Assembly (NCBI RefSeq): GCF_030372275.1
Contig: NZ_JAUDDJ010000010.1
Reading direction: 5' to 3' (one strand)
DNA: 64,000 nt
Source of the DNA: Lawsonibacter sp900766145
Lineage (GTDB): Bacteria; Bacillota; Clostridia; Oscillospirales; Oscillospiraceae
Every line of letters begins with the position of its first letter. The stretch's first letter is position 1. The notes below the pieces were generated by a model. The model was not told where the DNA came from, searched no databases, and saw only the letters and a program-made list of their open reading frames with translations. The translations under genes were made by a program, and so were the position numbers. Below are positions 7,893-16,295 of the stretch, in pieces.

Positions 7893-8606
7893 TTATTCTC
7901 CCGCAAACAGATAGCCCATGCCCCGCTTGGTCACAATGAACTTGGGAGAGGCGGGGTCATCTTCGATCTTCTCACGCAGACGGCGCACGGCCACGTCCAC
8001 GGCCCGCACGTCGCCCACGTAGCCCTCGTAGTTCCACACATGCTCCATGAGGGCCTCCCGGGAAAACACCTTCCCCGGCTGAGAGGCCAGATAGCAGATG
8101 AGGTCGTACTCCCGCTGGGTCAGCTCCAGAGGATTGCCGTCCTTGTAGACTGTGGCCTTCTCCTGGTCCACCGTCACCCGGCCCAGCTCCAGCTTATTGC
8201 CGGAGGCAGGCTGGGCCTGCTCCCCCTGGACCGGCGCCATGGCGGAGCGGCGAATGTTGGCCTTCACCCGGGCCAGCAGCTCCCGCATGCCAAAGGGCTT
8301 TGTGATATAGTCGTCCGCCCCCAGCTCCAGGCCCAGCACCTTGTCGGTCTCCTCCTCCCGGGCGGTGAGCATCAAAATGGGCACCGCGCTGCCCGTCTCC
8401 CGGATGCGGCGGCACACCTCAAAGCCGTCCATTCCCGGCAGCATCAGATCCAGCAGCACCAGGTCGGGGTTCTGCTCCAGGGCCAGCTGCAAGCCGGTGT
8501 TGCCGTCGTAGGCCTCCAGGGTGTCATACCCCTCCCGCTCCAGGTTAAAGGACAAAATGTCCACAATATTTTGCTCGTCCTCTACAATGAGCACGGTTTT
8601 TCCCAC
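7893..8606 (-). CDS. walR: Response regulator WalR (OmpR/PhoB family)
   Basis: A 237-residue response regulator. The receiver domain has the acidic pair in VEDE, the phosphoacceptor Asp in LVLLDLMLPGMDG and the KPF lysine switch. The C-terminal winged helix ends RRLREKIEDDP...TKRGMGYLF, as in WalR/PhoB. It controls autolysin and wall-metabolism genes in relatives. I chose GTG at 8606 because AGAGGGGGC precedes it at good spacing. The upstream TTG at 8624 overlaps the nudF stop and would place the ribosome site inside the gene. It is co-directional with nudF (upstream) and walK (downstream). Confidence 0.92.
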   Translation of the reverse strand: MGKTVLIVEDEQNIVDILSFNLEREGYDTLEAYDGNTGLQLALEQNPDLVLLDLMLPGMDGFEVCRRIRETGSAVPILMLTAREEETDKVLGLELGADDYITKPFGMRELLARVKANIRRSAMAPVQGEQAQPASGNKLELGRVTVDQEKATVYKDGNPLELTQREYDLICYLASQPGKVFSREALMEHVWNYEGYVGDVRAVDVAVRRLREKIEDDPASPKFIVTKRGMGYLFAGE

Positions 8607-8620
8607 AGTGCCGCCCCCTC

Positions 8621-9157
8621 TCAAAGTCCCAGCAGGACCTTGGTCTTCAGCACGGTGGCCACCGTCTTGGCGTCCTCGATCGTGCCGTCCATCACCTGCT
8701 CCAGCAGCTGCTGGAAGGGCATGGTGATCACATTCAAAAATTCATCCTCGTCGGGGTGGCTCTCCTTCTTGCGCAGGTCCCGGGCCAGGTACATGTGAAG
8801 GCGCTCGGTGCAAAAGCCGGGCGAGGCCAGCAGGCAGCCCAGGTAGGTCAGCTCCCCGGCCTCCAGGCCGGTCTCCTCGCTCAGCTCCCGGATAGCGGCG
8901 GGGCGGTGGTCCTCCCCGGCGTCCAGCTTGCCCGCGGGCAGCTCCAGCAGCACCTGGTGGAAGGGATAGCGGTACTGCTGCACCAGGGTGACGTTGTTCT
9001 CCTCATCCAGGGCCAGAATGGCCACGCCGCCGGGGTGCTCCACTACCTCCCGGGTAGCCACCTTGCCATCGGGCAGCTGGGCCTTGTCTACCTTTAATGT
9101 TACAATGACTCCGTCAAACAGGGTCTTGCTCTCTACCGTACGCTCGGTCAAATCCAT
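8621..9157 (-). CDS. nudF: NUDIX hydrolase, ADP-ribose pyrophosphatase type
   Basis: A 178-residue hydrolase that likely splits ADP-ribose or related nucleoside diphosphate sugars. The Nudix box is complete (GKLDAG E...REL.EETG.EAGEL, about residues 76-98), followed by SPGF as in ADP-ribose pyrophosphatases. GGGAGG precedes the ATG. It is the first gene of an apparent operon with walR, walK, yycH and yycI; its stop lies 15 bases before the walR start. The link with the Wal system is positional only. Confidence 0.85.
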   Translation of the reverse strand: MDLTERTVESKTLFDGVIVTLKVDKAQLPDGKVATREVVEHPGGVAILALDEENNVTLVQQYRYPFHQVLLELPAGKLDAGEDHRPAAIRELSEETGLEAGELTYLGCLLASPGFCTERLHMYLARDLRKKESHPDEDEFLNVITMPFQQLLEQVMDGTIEDAKTVATVLKTKVLLGL

Positions 9158-9216
9158 GTGATGTGTTCCTCCCTTACGTATCGCTCCCTCGTCCGCGCGA
9201 GGGTACAGATATAGTT

Positions 9217-9245
9217 ATTATACCACCGTTCTCTCCTAGGGTAAA
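9217..9245 (-). promoter_or_regulatory. Promoter of the nudF-walRK-yycHI operon
   Basis: On the minus strand TTTACC (9240-9245) and TATAAT (9217-9222) are separated by 17 bp. The leader that follows contains a CCCTCG/CGAGGG hairpin before the nudF ribosome site. Confidence 0.65.
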
Positions 9246-9247
9246 GA

Positions 9248-9277
9248 AAAAGCCGCCCGCGGACACGCAGGCGGCTT
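9248..9277. repeat. Outer copy of the ilvE terminator hairpin
   Basis: This 30-bp segment differs by one base from 9472-9501, the ilvE terminator. The single change (A for G) breaks one pair of the hairpin. Together the two copies bracket a family-2 repeat, so the terminator sequence has been duplicated around the element. Confidence 0.8.
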
Positions 9278-9280
9278 ACC

Positions 9281-9460
9281 GTCGAAAAAGTGGCTCAGCC
9301 ACTTTTTCGAATCAGGATGCATGCAAGACCGGCCTCGATTCCTTACGGAAAAGTCGGCCCGTCTTGCATGAGAAGTGTTATTTCCGACGCACATGTCGCC
9401 GGAAATAACAAGATTTTACTTTATTCCGCCGCTCACGCGCGGCGGAACTCCTTGCAGGAG
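9281..9460 (+). repeat. Dispersed structured repeat, family 2, copy 1
   Basis: A 180-bp non-coding element with successive stems: TCGAAAAAGTGGCT/AGCCACTTTTTCGA; ATGCAAGAC-GGCC/GGCC-GTCTTGCAT with an inner TTCC/GGAA; GTTATTTCC/GGAAATAAC; TTCCGCCGC/GCGGCGGAA; and CTCCT/AGGAG at the end. Copies occur at 21197-21376 (same orientation, also 180 bp) and 27507-27794 (inverted, expanded). Several stem differences among copies are compensatory. It accounts for most of the 365-base gap between nudF and ilvE. Confidence 0.85.
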
Positions 9461-9471
9461 GGCCTTAATAT

Positions 9472-9501
9472 AAAAGCCGCCCGCGGACACGCGGGCGGCT
9501 T
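9472..9501 (-). terminator. ilvE terminator (inner copy)
   Basis: The stem GCCGCCCGCG / CGCGGGCGGC is followed on the minus strand by TTTT. It lies 21 bases after the ilvE stop. A one-mismatch duplicate lies at 9248-9277. Confidence 0.8.
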
Positions 9502-9522
9502 TTGGAAGTTATTTCTTGAAAA

Positions 9523-10590
9523 TCAGCACAGCTTCATGATCCAGTCATGGGGATCCTCAGCGCGGCCCCACTGGATATCGGTGAGGGCGTCGTACAGGCG
9601 CTGGGTGATCTCGCCGATCTGGTTGTTGGAGACGGTGACCTTCTTGTCGCCCATGGCCAGCTCGCCGATGGGAGAGACGACAGCGGCGGTGCCGGTGCCC
9701 CAGGCCTCCTCCAGGGTGCCGTTCTCGGCAGCCTCGAAGAGCTCCTCGGCGGAGATGCGGCGCTCCTCCACCTCATAGCCCCAGTCCTTCAGCAGCTGGA
9801 TGCAGGAGCGGCGGGTGATGCCGGGCAGCACGGAACCGTTCAGGTCGGGGGTGAGGATCTTGCCGGCGATCTTGAACATAACGTTCATGGAGCCGACCTC
9901 CTCAATGTACTTGCGGTGCACGCCGTCCAGCCACAGCACCTGGCTGTAGCCGTTTGCCTCGGCCCGGTCGCCGGCCCGCAGGGAGGCGGCGTAGTTGCCG
10001 CCGGTCTTGGCCATACCGGTGCCGCCCTTAACGGCGCGGACGTCCTGATCCTCCACGTAGATCTTCACGGGGTCCAGGCCCTCGGGATAGTAGGCGCCCA
10101 CGGGGCAGACGATGACGATGTACTGGCAGTGGTGAGAGCTGTGCACGCCCAGAGCGGCGTCCAGGCCCACCATGAAGGGGCGGATGTACAGGGAAGTATC
10201 CTTGGCGGAGGGTACCCACTCCTGCTCCAGCTTCACCAGCTCAGTGATGCCCGCCAGGGCCAGATCCTCGGGGATCTGGGGCAGGGACATACGGGCGGCG
10301 GAGTCGTTCATGCGGCGCACGTTGTCCAGGGGACGGAACAGCTGGATGGAGCCGTCGGCGGTACGGTAGGCCTTCAGGCCCTCAAAGATCTCCTGAGCAT
10401 AGTGGAGCACCTTGGCGGCGGGGTCGATAGCCAGAGGGCCGTAGGGCACGATGCGGGGATCATGCCAGCCCTGACCGACATCATAGTCCACGATGAACAT
10501 ATGATCGGTCATAGCCTTGCCGAACACCAGGGTGGAGGGGTCGGGCTTCTCCTTAAACGTCTGAGCGCGGGTGATCTTGATCTCTTCCAT
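9523..10590 (-). CDS. ilvE: Branched-chain amino acid aminotransferase
   Basis: A PLP-dependent class IV aminotransferase that interconverts Leu, Ile and Val with their 2-oxo acids. Visible signatures are AQEIFEGLKAYR, the arginine/phenylalanine segment SLYIRPFM, the PLP-lysine region GMAKTGGNYAAS, and the SNNQIGEITQRLYDALTDIQ end typical of the BCAT II group. Length is 355 residues, as expected. I chose ATG 10590 (MEEIKITRA) because AGGAGG lies 9 bases upstream; ATG codons further up have poor spacing or none. It is monocistronic, with its own promoter and terminator. Confidence 0.93.
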   Translation of the reverse strand: MEEIKITRAQTFKEKPDPSTLVFGKAMTDHMFIVDYDVGQGWHDPRIVPYGPLAIDPAAKVLHYAQEIFEGLKAYRTADGSIQLFRPLDNVRRMNDSAARMSLPQIPEDLALAGITELVKLEQEWVPSAKDTSLYIRPFMVGLDAALGVHSSHHCQYIVIVCPVGAYYPEGLDPVKIYVEDQDVRAVKGGTGMAKTGGNYAASLRAGDRAEANGYSQVLWLDGVHRKYIEEVGSMNVMFKIAGKILTPDLNGSVLPGITRRSCIQLLKDWGYEVEERRISAEELFEAAENGTLEEAWGTGTAAVVSPIGELAMGDKKVTVSNNQIGEITQRLYDALTDIQWGRAEDPHDWIMKLC

Positions 10591-10688
10591 ATACATTAGC
10601 CTCCTAAGGTTCATTTTTAACAGGCTTTGGTTCACGTGACGTCGTTTGTGCCCATGGGGCCGCAGGCGGGGACCACGCTTGTTTCCCT

Positions 10689-10717
10689 ATTATACCAGCC
10701 TTTTTTCCCCCTTGCAA
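10689..10717 (-). promoter_or_regulatory. ilvE promoter
   Basis: Minus-strand TTGCAA (10712-10717) and TATAAT (10689-10694) are spaced by 17 bp. The leader is about 90 bases. I see no T-box specifier or antiterminator fold in it. Confidence 0.7.
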
Positions 10718-10812
10718 TGGCTCAATTTCCAGGGGACCAGGATTTTTTTACCTCCCTCCCCCTTCCTTTTTTTCTCTTGCGTCCCGGCAGACAGTTTCCA
10801 ATTTGGTTTTGG

Positions 10813-10841
10813 TTGTAATTCCTCCCGCAATCTGATATAAT
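10813..10841 (+). promoter_or_regulatory. gdpP promoter
   Basis: TTGTAA (10813-10818) and TATAAT (10836-10841) are spaced by 17 bp, about 40 bases before the gdpP start. This may drive gdpP-rplI-dnaB and possibly genes beyond. Confidence 0.7.
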
Positions 10842-10885
10842 TTAGTTCTGATTTTGTGATTCTTAGGGAAGGGAGGATTTCCCCC

Positions 10886-12868
10886 TTGAACCGAAAAATA
10901 TCCAAGCTTCTGCAGCCCAGTGTGCAGCTGTATTTTGTGATCCTGATCCTGTTCGCTCTGGCCTCCGCCTTGTTTTCCATCCCCTTGGCGGTACTGGAAG
11001 CGGTGGTGGTGCTGATCCTGGGGCTTTACACCCGCACCAACGGCCACAAGCGGCGCCGGGAAATCACCAAATACATTGAAAACATCACGGGCAATGTGGA
11101 TGTGGCTACAAAAGACACCATGGTCAACTCCCCCCTGCCCATGGTGATCTTCCGCCCGGAGAGCGATGACATCATCTGGACCAACGACCGCTTCCTGCGC
11201 CTCACCGGCGACCGGGAGCACCTGTTTGACGCCAAGCTCTCCTCCGTCGTCCCCGGCTTTGACACCCGCTGGCTGCTGGAGGGTAAAAATGAGTGTCCCG
11301 ACCACATCACCTTCTGCAATCGGCGCTTCATTGTCTACGGCCACCTGGTGCGCACCGGCGACAAGGGAAGTGGCTTTTTGGCCACCACCTACTGGGTGGA
11401 CGTGACTGAGCTGTGTGAGACCCAGGACAAGTATCTGGCCAGCCGCCCGGTGATGGCGGTACTGCTGCTGGACAACTACGAGGACCTGATGAAAAACCTG
11501 ACGGAGAATGAGCGCTCCGCCATCTATTCCGAGATCAACGCCCGTCTGGACGCCTGGGTGGCCGACACCCACGGCATGCTCCGCCGGGTGGAGCGAGACC
11601 GGTACTACTTTATCTTTGAGGAGCAGTACCTGGCCCGATTCATCGAAAAGAAGTTTGACATTCTGGACACCATCCGCCAGGTTTCCAACCCCAGCGGCAT
11701 CGCCGCCACCCTGTCCATCGGTGTGGGCAAGGACGGCGACTCCTTCCAGGAGCTGATGCAGTTTGCCAACCTGTCCATTGAGATGGCCCTGTCCCGGGGC
11801 GGCGACCAGGCCGTAGTGCGCAACCAGTTCACCTTTGAATTTTACGGCGGCCGCTCCAAGGAGACCGAGAAGCGCACCAAGGTAAAGAGCCGGGTCATGG
11901 CCAACGCCCTGTCCGCTCTGGTGGCCGACTCCTCCCAGGTGTTCATCATGGGCCACAAGTCCCCCGACAACGACTGTATGGGCGCCGCCGCCGGCGTGTG
12001 CGCCATCGCCCGGAAGAAGGGGGTCCCCGCCCACATCATCCGGGAGCCCGGCTCTCCCCCCGCCAAGGTGCTGATGGACAAGCTGGGCCATCTGGAGGAG
12101 TATCAGGACTGCTTCCTCTCCCCCCAGGAGGCGCTGCTGCTGGCAGACAACCGCTCTCTGGCGGTGGTGGTGGACACCAACCGCCCCGAGCAGGTGCAGT
12201 CCCTGGACCTGGTGCAGTCCTGCAACCGGGTGGCCGTCATCGACCACCACCGCCGGGCCGCCACCTACATCGAAGGGGCCGCCCTCAACTACCACGAGCC
12301 CTACGCCTCCTCGGCCAGCGAGCTGGTCACTGAGCTTTTGCAGTACATCGCCGATCCCACCGACCTGACCCGGGCCGAAGCGGAGGCCCTGCTGGCGGGC
12401 ATCGTGCTGGACACCAAGAATTTTACCATGCGTACCGGTGGACGCACCTTTGAGGCTGCGGCCTTCCTGCGCCGGGCGGGCGCCGATACCGCTGAGGTAA
12501 AGAAACTCTTCCAGAACGATCTGGAGGGCACCATTGCCAAGTACGCCATCATCCAAAACGCCAAACTCTACCGGGACAAGATTGCCATTGCCGTGGTGGA
12601 CCACACTGTGGGCCGTATTGTGGCCGCTCAGGCCGCCGACGAGCTTTTGAACATCATCGGCATCGACACCTCCTTCGTCCTCTACCCCGACGGCGAGCGG
12701 ATCTTCATCTCCGCCCGCTCCATGGGAGATACCAACGTACAAGTGATTCTGGAGAAGCTGGGAGGCGGCGGCAATGCCGCGGCTGCCGGCGGCCAGATTG
12801 CGGGCAAGTCCCTCTCCCAGGTTGCTACTGAGCTCACCCAGGCTATCGACCAGTACCTGGAGGGCTGA
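10886..12868 (+). CDS. gdpP: Cyclic-di-AMP phosphodiesterase GdpP
   Basis: A membrane enzyme that hydrolyses c-di-AMP to pApA. Two N-terminal membrane helices (LYFVILILFALASALF and LAVLEAVVVLILGLY) are followed by a degenerate PAS domain, a degenerate GGDEF-like domain (about 165-310), and DHH/DHHA1 catalytic domains. The metal-binding motifs HKSPDNDCMGAA, DTN and DHH (VIDHHRR) are present. I chose TTG at 10886: GGGAGG lies 9 bases before it, and upstream in-frame GTG has no ribosome site. rplI and dnaB follow, the common Firmicutes order. A c-di-AMP receptor gene (darA) also lies in this window at 32836. Confidence 0.93.
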   Translation: MNRKISKLLQPSVQLYFVILILFALASALFSIPLAVLEAVVVLILGLYTRTNGHKRRREITKYIENITGNVDVATKDTMVNSPLPMVIFRPESDDIIWTNDRFLRLTGDREHLFDAKLSSVVPGFDTRWLLEGKNECPDHITFCNRRFIVYGHLVRTGDKGSGFLATTYWVDVTELCETQDKYLASRPVMAVLLLDNYEDLMKNLTENERSAIYSEINARLDAWVADTHGMLRRVERDRYYFIFEEQYLARFIEKKFDILDTIRQVSNPSGIAATLSIGVGKDGDSFQELMQFANLSIEMALSRGGDQAVVRNQFTFEFYGGRSKETEKRTKVKSRVMANALSALVADSSQVFIMGHKSPDNDCMGAAAGVCAIARKKGVPAHIIREPGSPPAKVLMDKLGHLEEYQDCFLSPQEALLLADNRSLAVVVDTNRPEQVQSLDLVQSCNRVAVIDHHRRAATYIEGAALNYHEPYASSASELVTELLQYIADPTDLTRAEAEALLAGIVLDTKNFTMRTGGRTFEAAAFLRRAGADTAEVKKLFQNDLEGTIAKYAIIQNAKLYRDKIAIAVVDHTVGRIVAAQAADELLNIIGIDTSFVLYPDGERIFISARSMGDTNVQVILEKLGGGGNAAAAGGQIAGKSLSQVATELTQAIDQYLEG

Positions 12869-12943
12869 TCCCACCAACCGCAGCCAATGTCGGCTGATTC
12901 CATACCCTTTTGGTTTAAAATCAAGAAAGCGAGGAAATTTACC

Positions 12944-13390
12944 ATGAAAGTGATTTTGCAGCAGGACGTAAGAGGCCAGGGCAAGAAGGGCCAGCTGGTG
13001 GACGTATCCGACGGTTACGCCCGCAACTTCCTGCTTCCCAAGAAGCTGGCGGTCATCGCCACCGCCGAGAACCTGAACACCATGAAGCAGCAGGAGAAGG
13101 CCCGCAAGGCCCAGCAGGCCGCCGAGAAGGCGGAGGCCGAGGCCCTGTCCAAGAAGCTGGAGAGCCTCACCGTGAAGGTGGCCGCCAAGGCCGGTGAGGG
13201 CGGACGTCTGTTCGGCGCCGTCACCGCCAAGGAGATCTCCGAGTGCCTGGCCCAGCAGCACGGCCTGAACATCGCCAAGGCCAAGCTGGTACTGGACGAG
13301 CCCATCAAGGCCTGCGGCGGCTATAAGATCAAGGCCAAGCTGGGCTATGAGATCGTGGGTACCGTCAACGTGATGGTGGTGGAGGCCTAA
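12944..13390 (+). CDS. rplI: 50S ribosomal protein bL9
   Basis: A 148-residue ribosomal protein that binds domain V of 23S rRNA. The N-terminal domain MKVILQQDVRGQGKKGQLVD...GYARNFL is the bL9 signature. A long Ala/Lys/Glu helix (about 40-75) links it to the C-terminal domain (GRLFGAVT..EI). ATG 12944 follows GCGAGG. Upstream in-frame sequence (from 12887) is not homologous. It sits between gdpP and dnaB, a conserved arrangement. Confidence 0.96.
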   Translation: MKVILQQDVRGQGKKGQLVDVSDGYARNFLLPKKLAVIATAENLNTMKQQEKARKAQQAAEKAEAEALSKKLESLTVKVAAKAGEGGRLFGAVTAKEISECLAQQHGLNIAKAKLVLDEPIKACGGYKIKAKLGYEIVGTVNVMVVEA

Positions 13391-13432
13391 CTGGCCTCCT
13401 CCCCAATTTATTAGAGAAAGGTTGGTGAAGAC

Positions 13433-14785
13433 ATGGCGCTGGACGACGAACAACTGCTGTTAAAACAGCTGCCCCACTCCGTTGAGGCGGAGCAGGCGGT
13501 GCTGGGCTCCATGCTCATCGACCCCCGCTGCGTCCCCGAGGTCATCGACCAGCTGCGGCCCGACGACTTCTACCTGCGGCAGAACCGGGAGATCTACGAG
13601 ACCATCTACTCCATGTTCAACTACTCCCTCACCATCGACCCGGTGACGGTGCTGGAGAACATGAAACAGAATGGAGTCTATGACGAAAATAACTCCCGGG
13701 GGTATCTGCTCCAGCTCATGGACACCACCCCCACCGCCGCCAATGTAAAGGAATACATCGGCATCATCAAGGATAAGACCCTGCTGCGCCGGGTGGCGGA
13801 GACAGCGGGGGAGCTCACCGCCCTCATTCAGCAGGGCACCGACACCGGGCAGGATATCCTGGAGGCCGCCGAACAGCGGATCTACGCCATCCGTCAGGGC
13901 CGGGCCGCCCGGGGTCTGACCCCCATCTCCTCCGTGCTGCTGGATGTATACGACCGTCTCACCGAGCTGGCCGAGAGTGAGAGCGCCATTCCCGGCTTGT
14001 CCACCGGTCTCACCGACCTGGACCGGGCCATCTCGGGCCTGAACAAATCCGACCTCATCCTTCTGGCCGCCCGTCCCGGTATGGGCAAGACCTCCATGGC
14101 TCTGAACATCCTGCTGGAGGCGGGTAAGAAGTCGGGAAAGAACGTGGCCTTTTTCTCTTTGGAAATGAGCCGGGAGCAGCTGGCTCTCCGTCTTATTTCC
14201 AGCGAGTGCTTTGTAGACAATAAGAAGCTGGTCACCGGCAAGCTTACCGAGGAGGACTGGGAGAAGGTGGCGGTGGCCGCCGACTCCCTCAACCGCTCCA
14301 TGATCCTCATTGACGACGACTCCTCGGTCACCGTGGCCGACATCAACGCCAAGTGCCGCCGGGTAGACAACCTGGGACTGGTCATCATCGACTACCTCCA
14401 GCTGATGCAGTCCGCCGGCGGGCGGCAGTATAATGGAGAAAACCGCCAGCAGGTGGTCTCCGACATCTCCCGGGCCCTGAAGATCATGGCCAAGGAGCTG
14501 AACGTCCCTGTCCTCTGCCTCAGCCAGCTCTCCCGTGCCAATGAGAGCCGCAGCGACAAGCGGCCCATGCTCTCCGACCTGCGTGAGTCGGGCGCCATCG
14601 AGCAGGACGCCGACATCGTTATGTTCCTCTACCGGGAGGGCTACTACGACAAGGACACCCCCAACCCCAACCTGGCGGAATGTATCATCGCCAAAAACCG
14701 CCACGGCGAGACCCGCACTGTGGAGCTTCAGTGGCTGCCCGAGTTTACCACCTTCAGCAATATGGAGTGGCAGCACGAGGAGTAA
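13433..14785 (+). CDS. dnaB: Replicative DNA helicase DnaB
   Basis: The hexameric helicase that unwinds DNA at the replication fork (called DnaC in Bacillus). The N-terminal primase-binding domain starts PHSVEAEQAVLGSMLID. Walker A is ARPGMGKTSMA, Walker B LVIIDYLQLM, and the DLRESGAIEQDADIVMFLYR segment includes the arginine-finger region. Length is 450 residues, typical, and no intein is present. AGAAAGGTTGG precedes the ATG. It follows rplI by 42 bases and is probably co-transcribed with it. Confidence 0.97.
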   Translation: MALDDEQLLLKQLPHSVEAEQAVLGSMLIDPRCVPEVIDQLRPDDFYLRQNREIYETIYSMFNYSLTIDPVTVLENMKQNGVYDENNSRGYLLQLMDTTPTAANVKEYIGIIKDKTLLRRVAETAGELTALIQQGTDTGQDILEAAEQRIYAIRQGRAARGLTPISSVLLDVYDRLTELAESESAIPGLSTGLTDLDRAISGLNKSDLILLAARPGMGKTSMALNILLEAGKKSGKNVAFFSLEMSREQLALRLISSECFVDNKKLVTGKLTEEDWEKVAVAADSLNRSMILIDDDSSVTVADINAKCRRVDNLGLVIIDYLQLMQSAGGRQYNGENRQQVVSDISRALKIMAKELNVPVLCLSQLSRANESRSDKRPMLSDLRESGAIEQDADIVMFLYREGYYDKDTPNPNLAECIIAKNRHGETRTVELQWLPEFTTFSNMEWQHEE

Positions 14786-14812
14786 GCCCAAATCTTCCCC
14801 TTTGGAGGGATT

Positions 14813-16225
14813 ATGAGCGACCGTATGGAACAACTGATCCGGGAACACCGCCTCATCCCCCCCGGCAGCACGGTGCTGTGCGCTGTGTCCGGAGGGGCGG
14901 ATTCGGTGTACCTGCTCCACCGGCTCTACGGTCTGCGGCGGGAGCTGGACTTCACCCTGGTGGCCGCCCACTACGACCACCGTCTGCGGGGTGCGGAGTC
15001 CACACAGGACGCCAAATTCGTGGAAGAATTTGTCCGGCTGTGCTGTCCCGCCGAGCGGCTCTACACCCCTCAGGGGCCCGGCAAGGAGCTGCCCGGGGTG
15101 GCGCTCATCACCGGCAGCGGCGACGTGGCCGGGGAAGCGGCCCGGCTGCGCCAAGGGCTGGAGGAGACCGCCCGGCAGATGCGCTACGCCTTCCTCCAAC
15201 AGGCGGCAGAGCAGGCGGGCGCTGACCTCATTGCCACCGCCCACAACGCCAGCGACAACGCCGAGACGGTGCTGCTCCACTTAGGCCGGGGCAGCGGCCT
15301 GCGAGGTCTGGCGGGGATGCCCCCCAAGCGGGGCAATCTCATCCGTCCCCTGCTCACCACCTCCCGGGAGGAGATCGAAACCTACCTGCGCTACCGGGGC
15401 CTCCCCTGGCGGGAGGACGCCACCAACCGGGACGACGCCTACGCCCGCAACCGGCTGCGCCACCAGGTGCTGCCCGTACTGGAGGACCTGTTCCCCGGCT
15501 TTCTCTCCCGCATGGGCCAGACCTGCGCCCACTTGCGGGAGGACGAGGACTACCTCTCCTCCCTGGCCGCCCAGGCCGTGGCCTGTGCCCGGCGGGAGGG
15601 GGAAGATTTGATCCTCCCGGCTGCCGCCCTGGCCGATCAGCCCCAGAGCGTAGCTATCCGGGGAGCCCGGATGCTTATTGGCTCCATGCGGGCGGGCAAT
15701 GACAACTGCGCCGCCCCCCATCTGGAGGGGCTTTTGGAGCTGTGCCGGGGGAGCGACCCCTCCGCCCGGCTGGACCTGCCCGGCGGGCTCACCGCCCGGC
15801 GGCGCTACGAAGAGCTGGTGCTCTCCCGTTCCGCCCCCACGCCCTTGTCCCCCAGGGAACTGAACCTGGCAGGCGAGACCCGGGCGGGAGACTGGAGAGT
15901 GCAATGCCTGCCCGGCACCTACCAGGGGGAGCGCCAATCCCCTCTGGACTGCTGGCTGGCCCAAAATAAGGCCCCCATGCCCACGCTGCGCCCCCGGCGC
16001 ACCGGGGACACGCTGGCCCCGCCCGGACGGCACGGCAAGAGCGTCAAGAAGTGGATGATCGATACCAAAATTCCCGCCTGCTGCCGGGACGCCATCCCTG
16101 TGGTGGACGCAGGCGGAAAAGCCGCCGCAGTTGCCTTTCTGGGACCCCACCGGGACTTTGTCCCCCAAAAGGGGCAGCTCAGCTGGCACATTACCTTTGT
16201 TCCCCCTGACTATCTGGCCCGCTAG
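14813..16225 (+). CDS. tilS: tRNA(Ile)-lysidine synthetase
   Basis: The enzyme attaches lysine to C34 of tRNA-Ile(CAU), converting it to read AUA. The N-terminal PP-loop ATPase has the SGGADS motif (about residues 26-31), then HYDHRLRG, TAHNASDNAET and the GLRGL.GMPP segment. A middle domain (about 190-340) and a C-terminal TilS domain (RPRRTGD, KSVKKWMID) follow, giving the long 470-residue form. GGAGGG precedes the ATG. The gene ends in TAG, evidence that amber is a normal stop in this organism. hpt and ftsH follow, the usual Firmicutes order. Confidence 0.94.
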   Translation: MSDRMEQLIREHRLIPPGSTVLCAVSGGADSVYLLHRLYGLRRELDFTLVAAHYDHRLRGAESTQDAKFVEEFVRLCCPAERLYTPQGPGKELPGVALITGSGDVAGEAARLRQGLEETARQMRYAFLQQAAEQAGADLIATAHNASDNAETVLLHLGRGSGLRGLAGMPPKRGNLIRPLLTTSREEIETYLRYRGLPWREDATNRDDAYARNRLRHQVLPVLEDLFPGFLSRMGQTCAHLREDEDYLSSLAAQAVACARREGEDLILPAAALADQPQSVAIRGARMLIGSMRAGNDNCAAPHLEGLLELCRGSDPSARLDLPGGLTARRRYEELVLSRSAPTPLSPRELNLAGETRAGDWRVQCLPGTYQGERQSPLDCWLAQNKAPMPTLRPRRTGDTLAPPGRHGKSVKKWMIDTKIPACCRDAIPVVDAGGKAAAVAFLGPHRDFVPQKGQLSWHITFVPPDYLAR

Positions 16226-16295
16226 GCGCCAGATTCCGCCCCCTTTCCCCAGGGGAATATGCTACTCTACTGTATTGTGAGGAAGGAAGAAAACT

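Noticed and set aside
9281..9460. Family-2 repeat as an ordinary IS-derived MITE
   Set aside because: Ends are not inverted repeats of each other, and flanking duplications are 27-30 bp rather than 2-10 bp; left open only until a genome search is done.
10591..10690. T-box or leader-peptide attenuator before ilvE
   Set aside because: The 90-base leader has no T-box sequence, no terminator/antiterminator pair and no run of Leu/Ile/Val codons.
10748..13453. A 901-codon reading frame on the minus strand, antisense to gdpP, rplI and dnaB
   Set aside because: It has low-complexity G/H/Q/L-rich composition typical of the reverse strand of GC-rich genes, no ribosome site, and the plus-strand genes are certain.
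13460..15280. A 606-codon minus-strand frame opposite dnaB and tilS
   Set aside because: It is a reverse-strand shadow of two well-supported genes with no recognisable domain.
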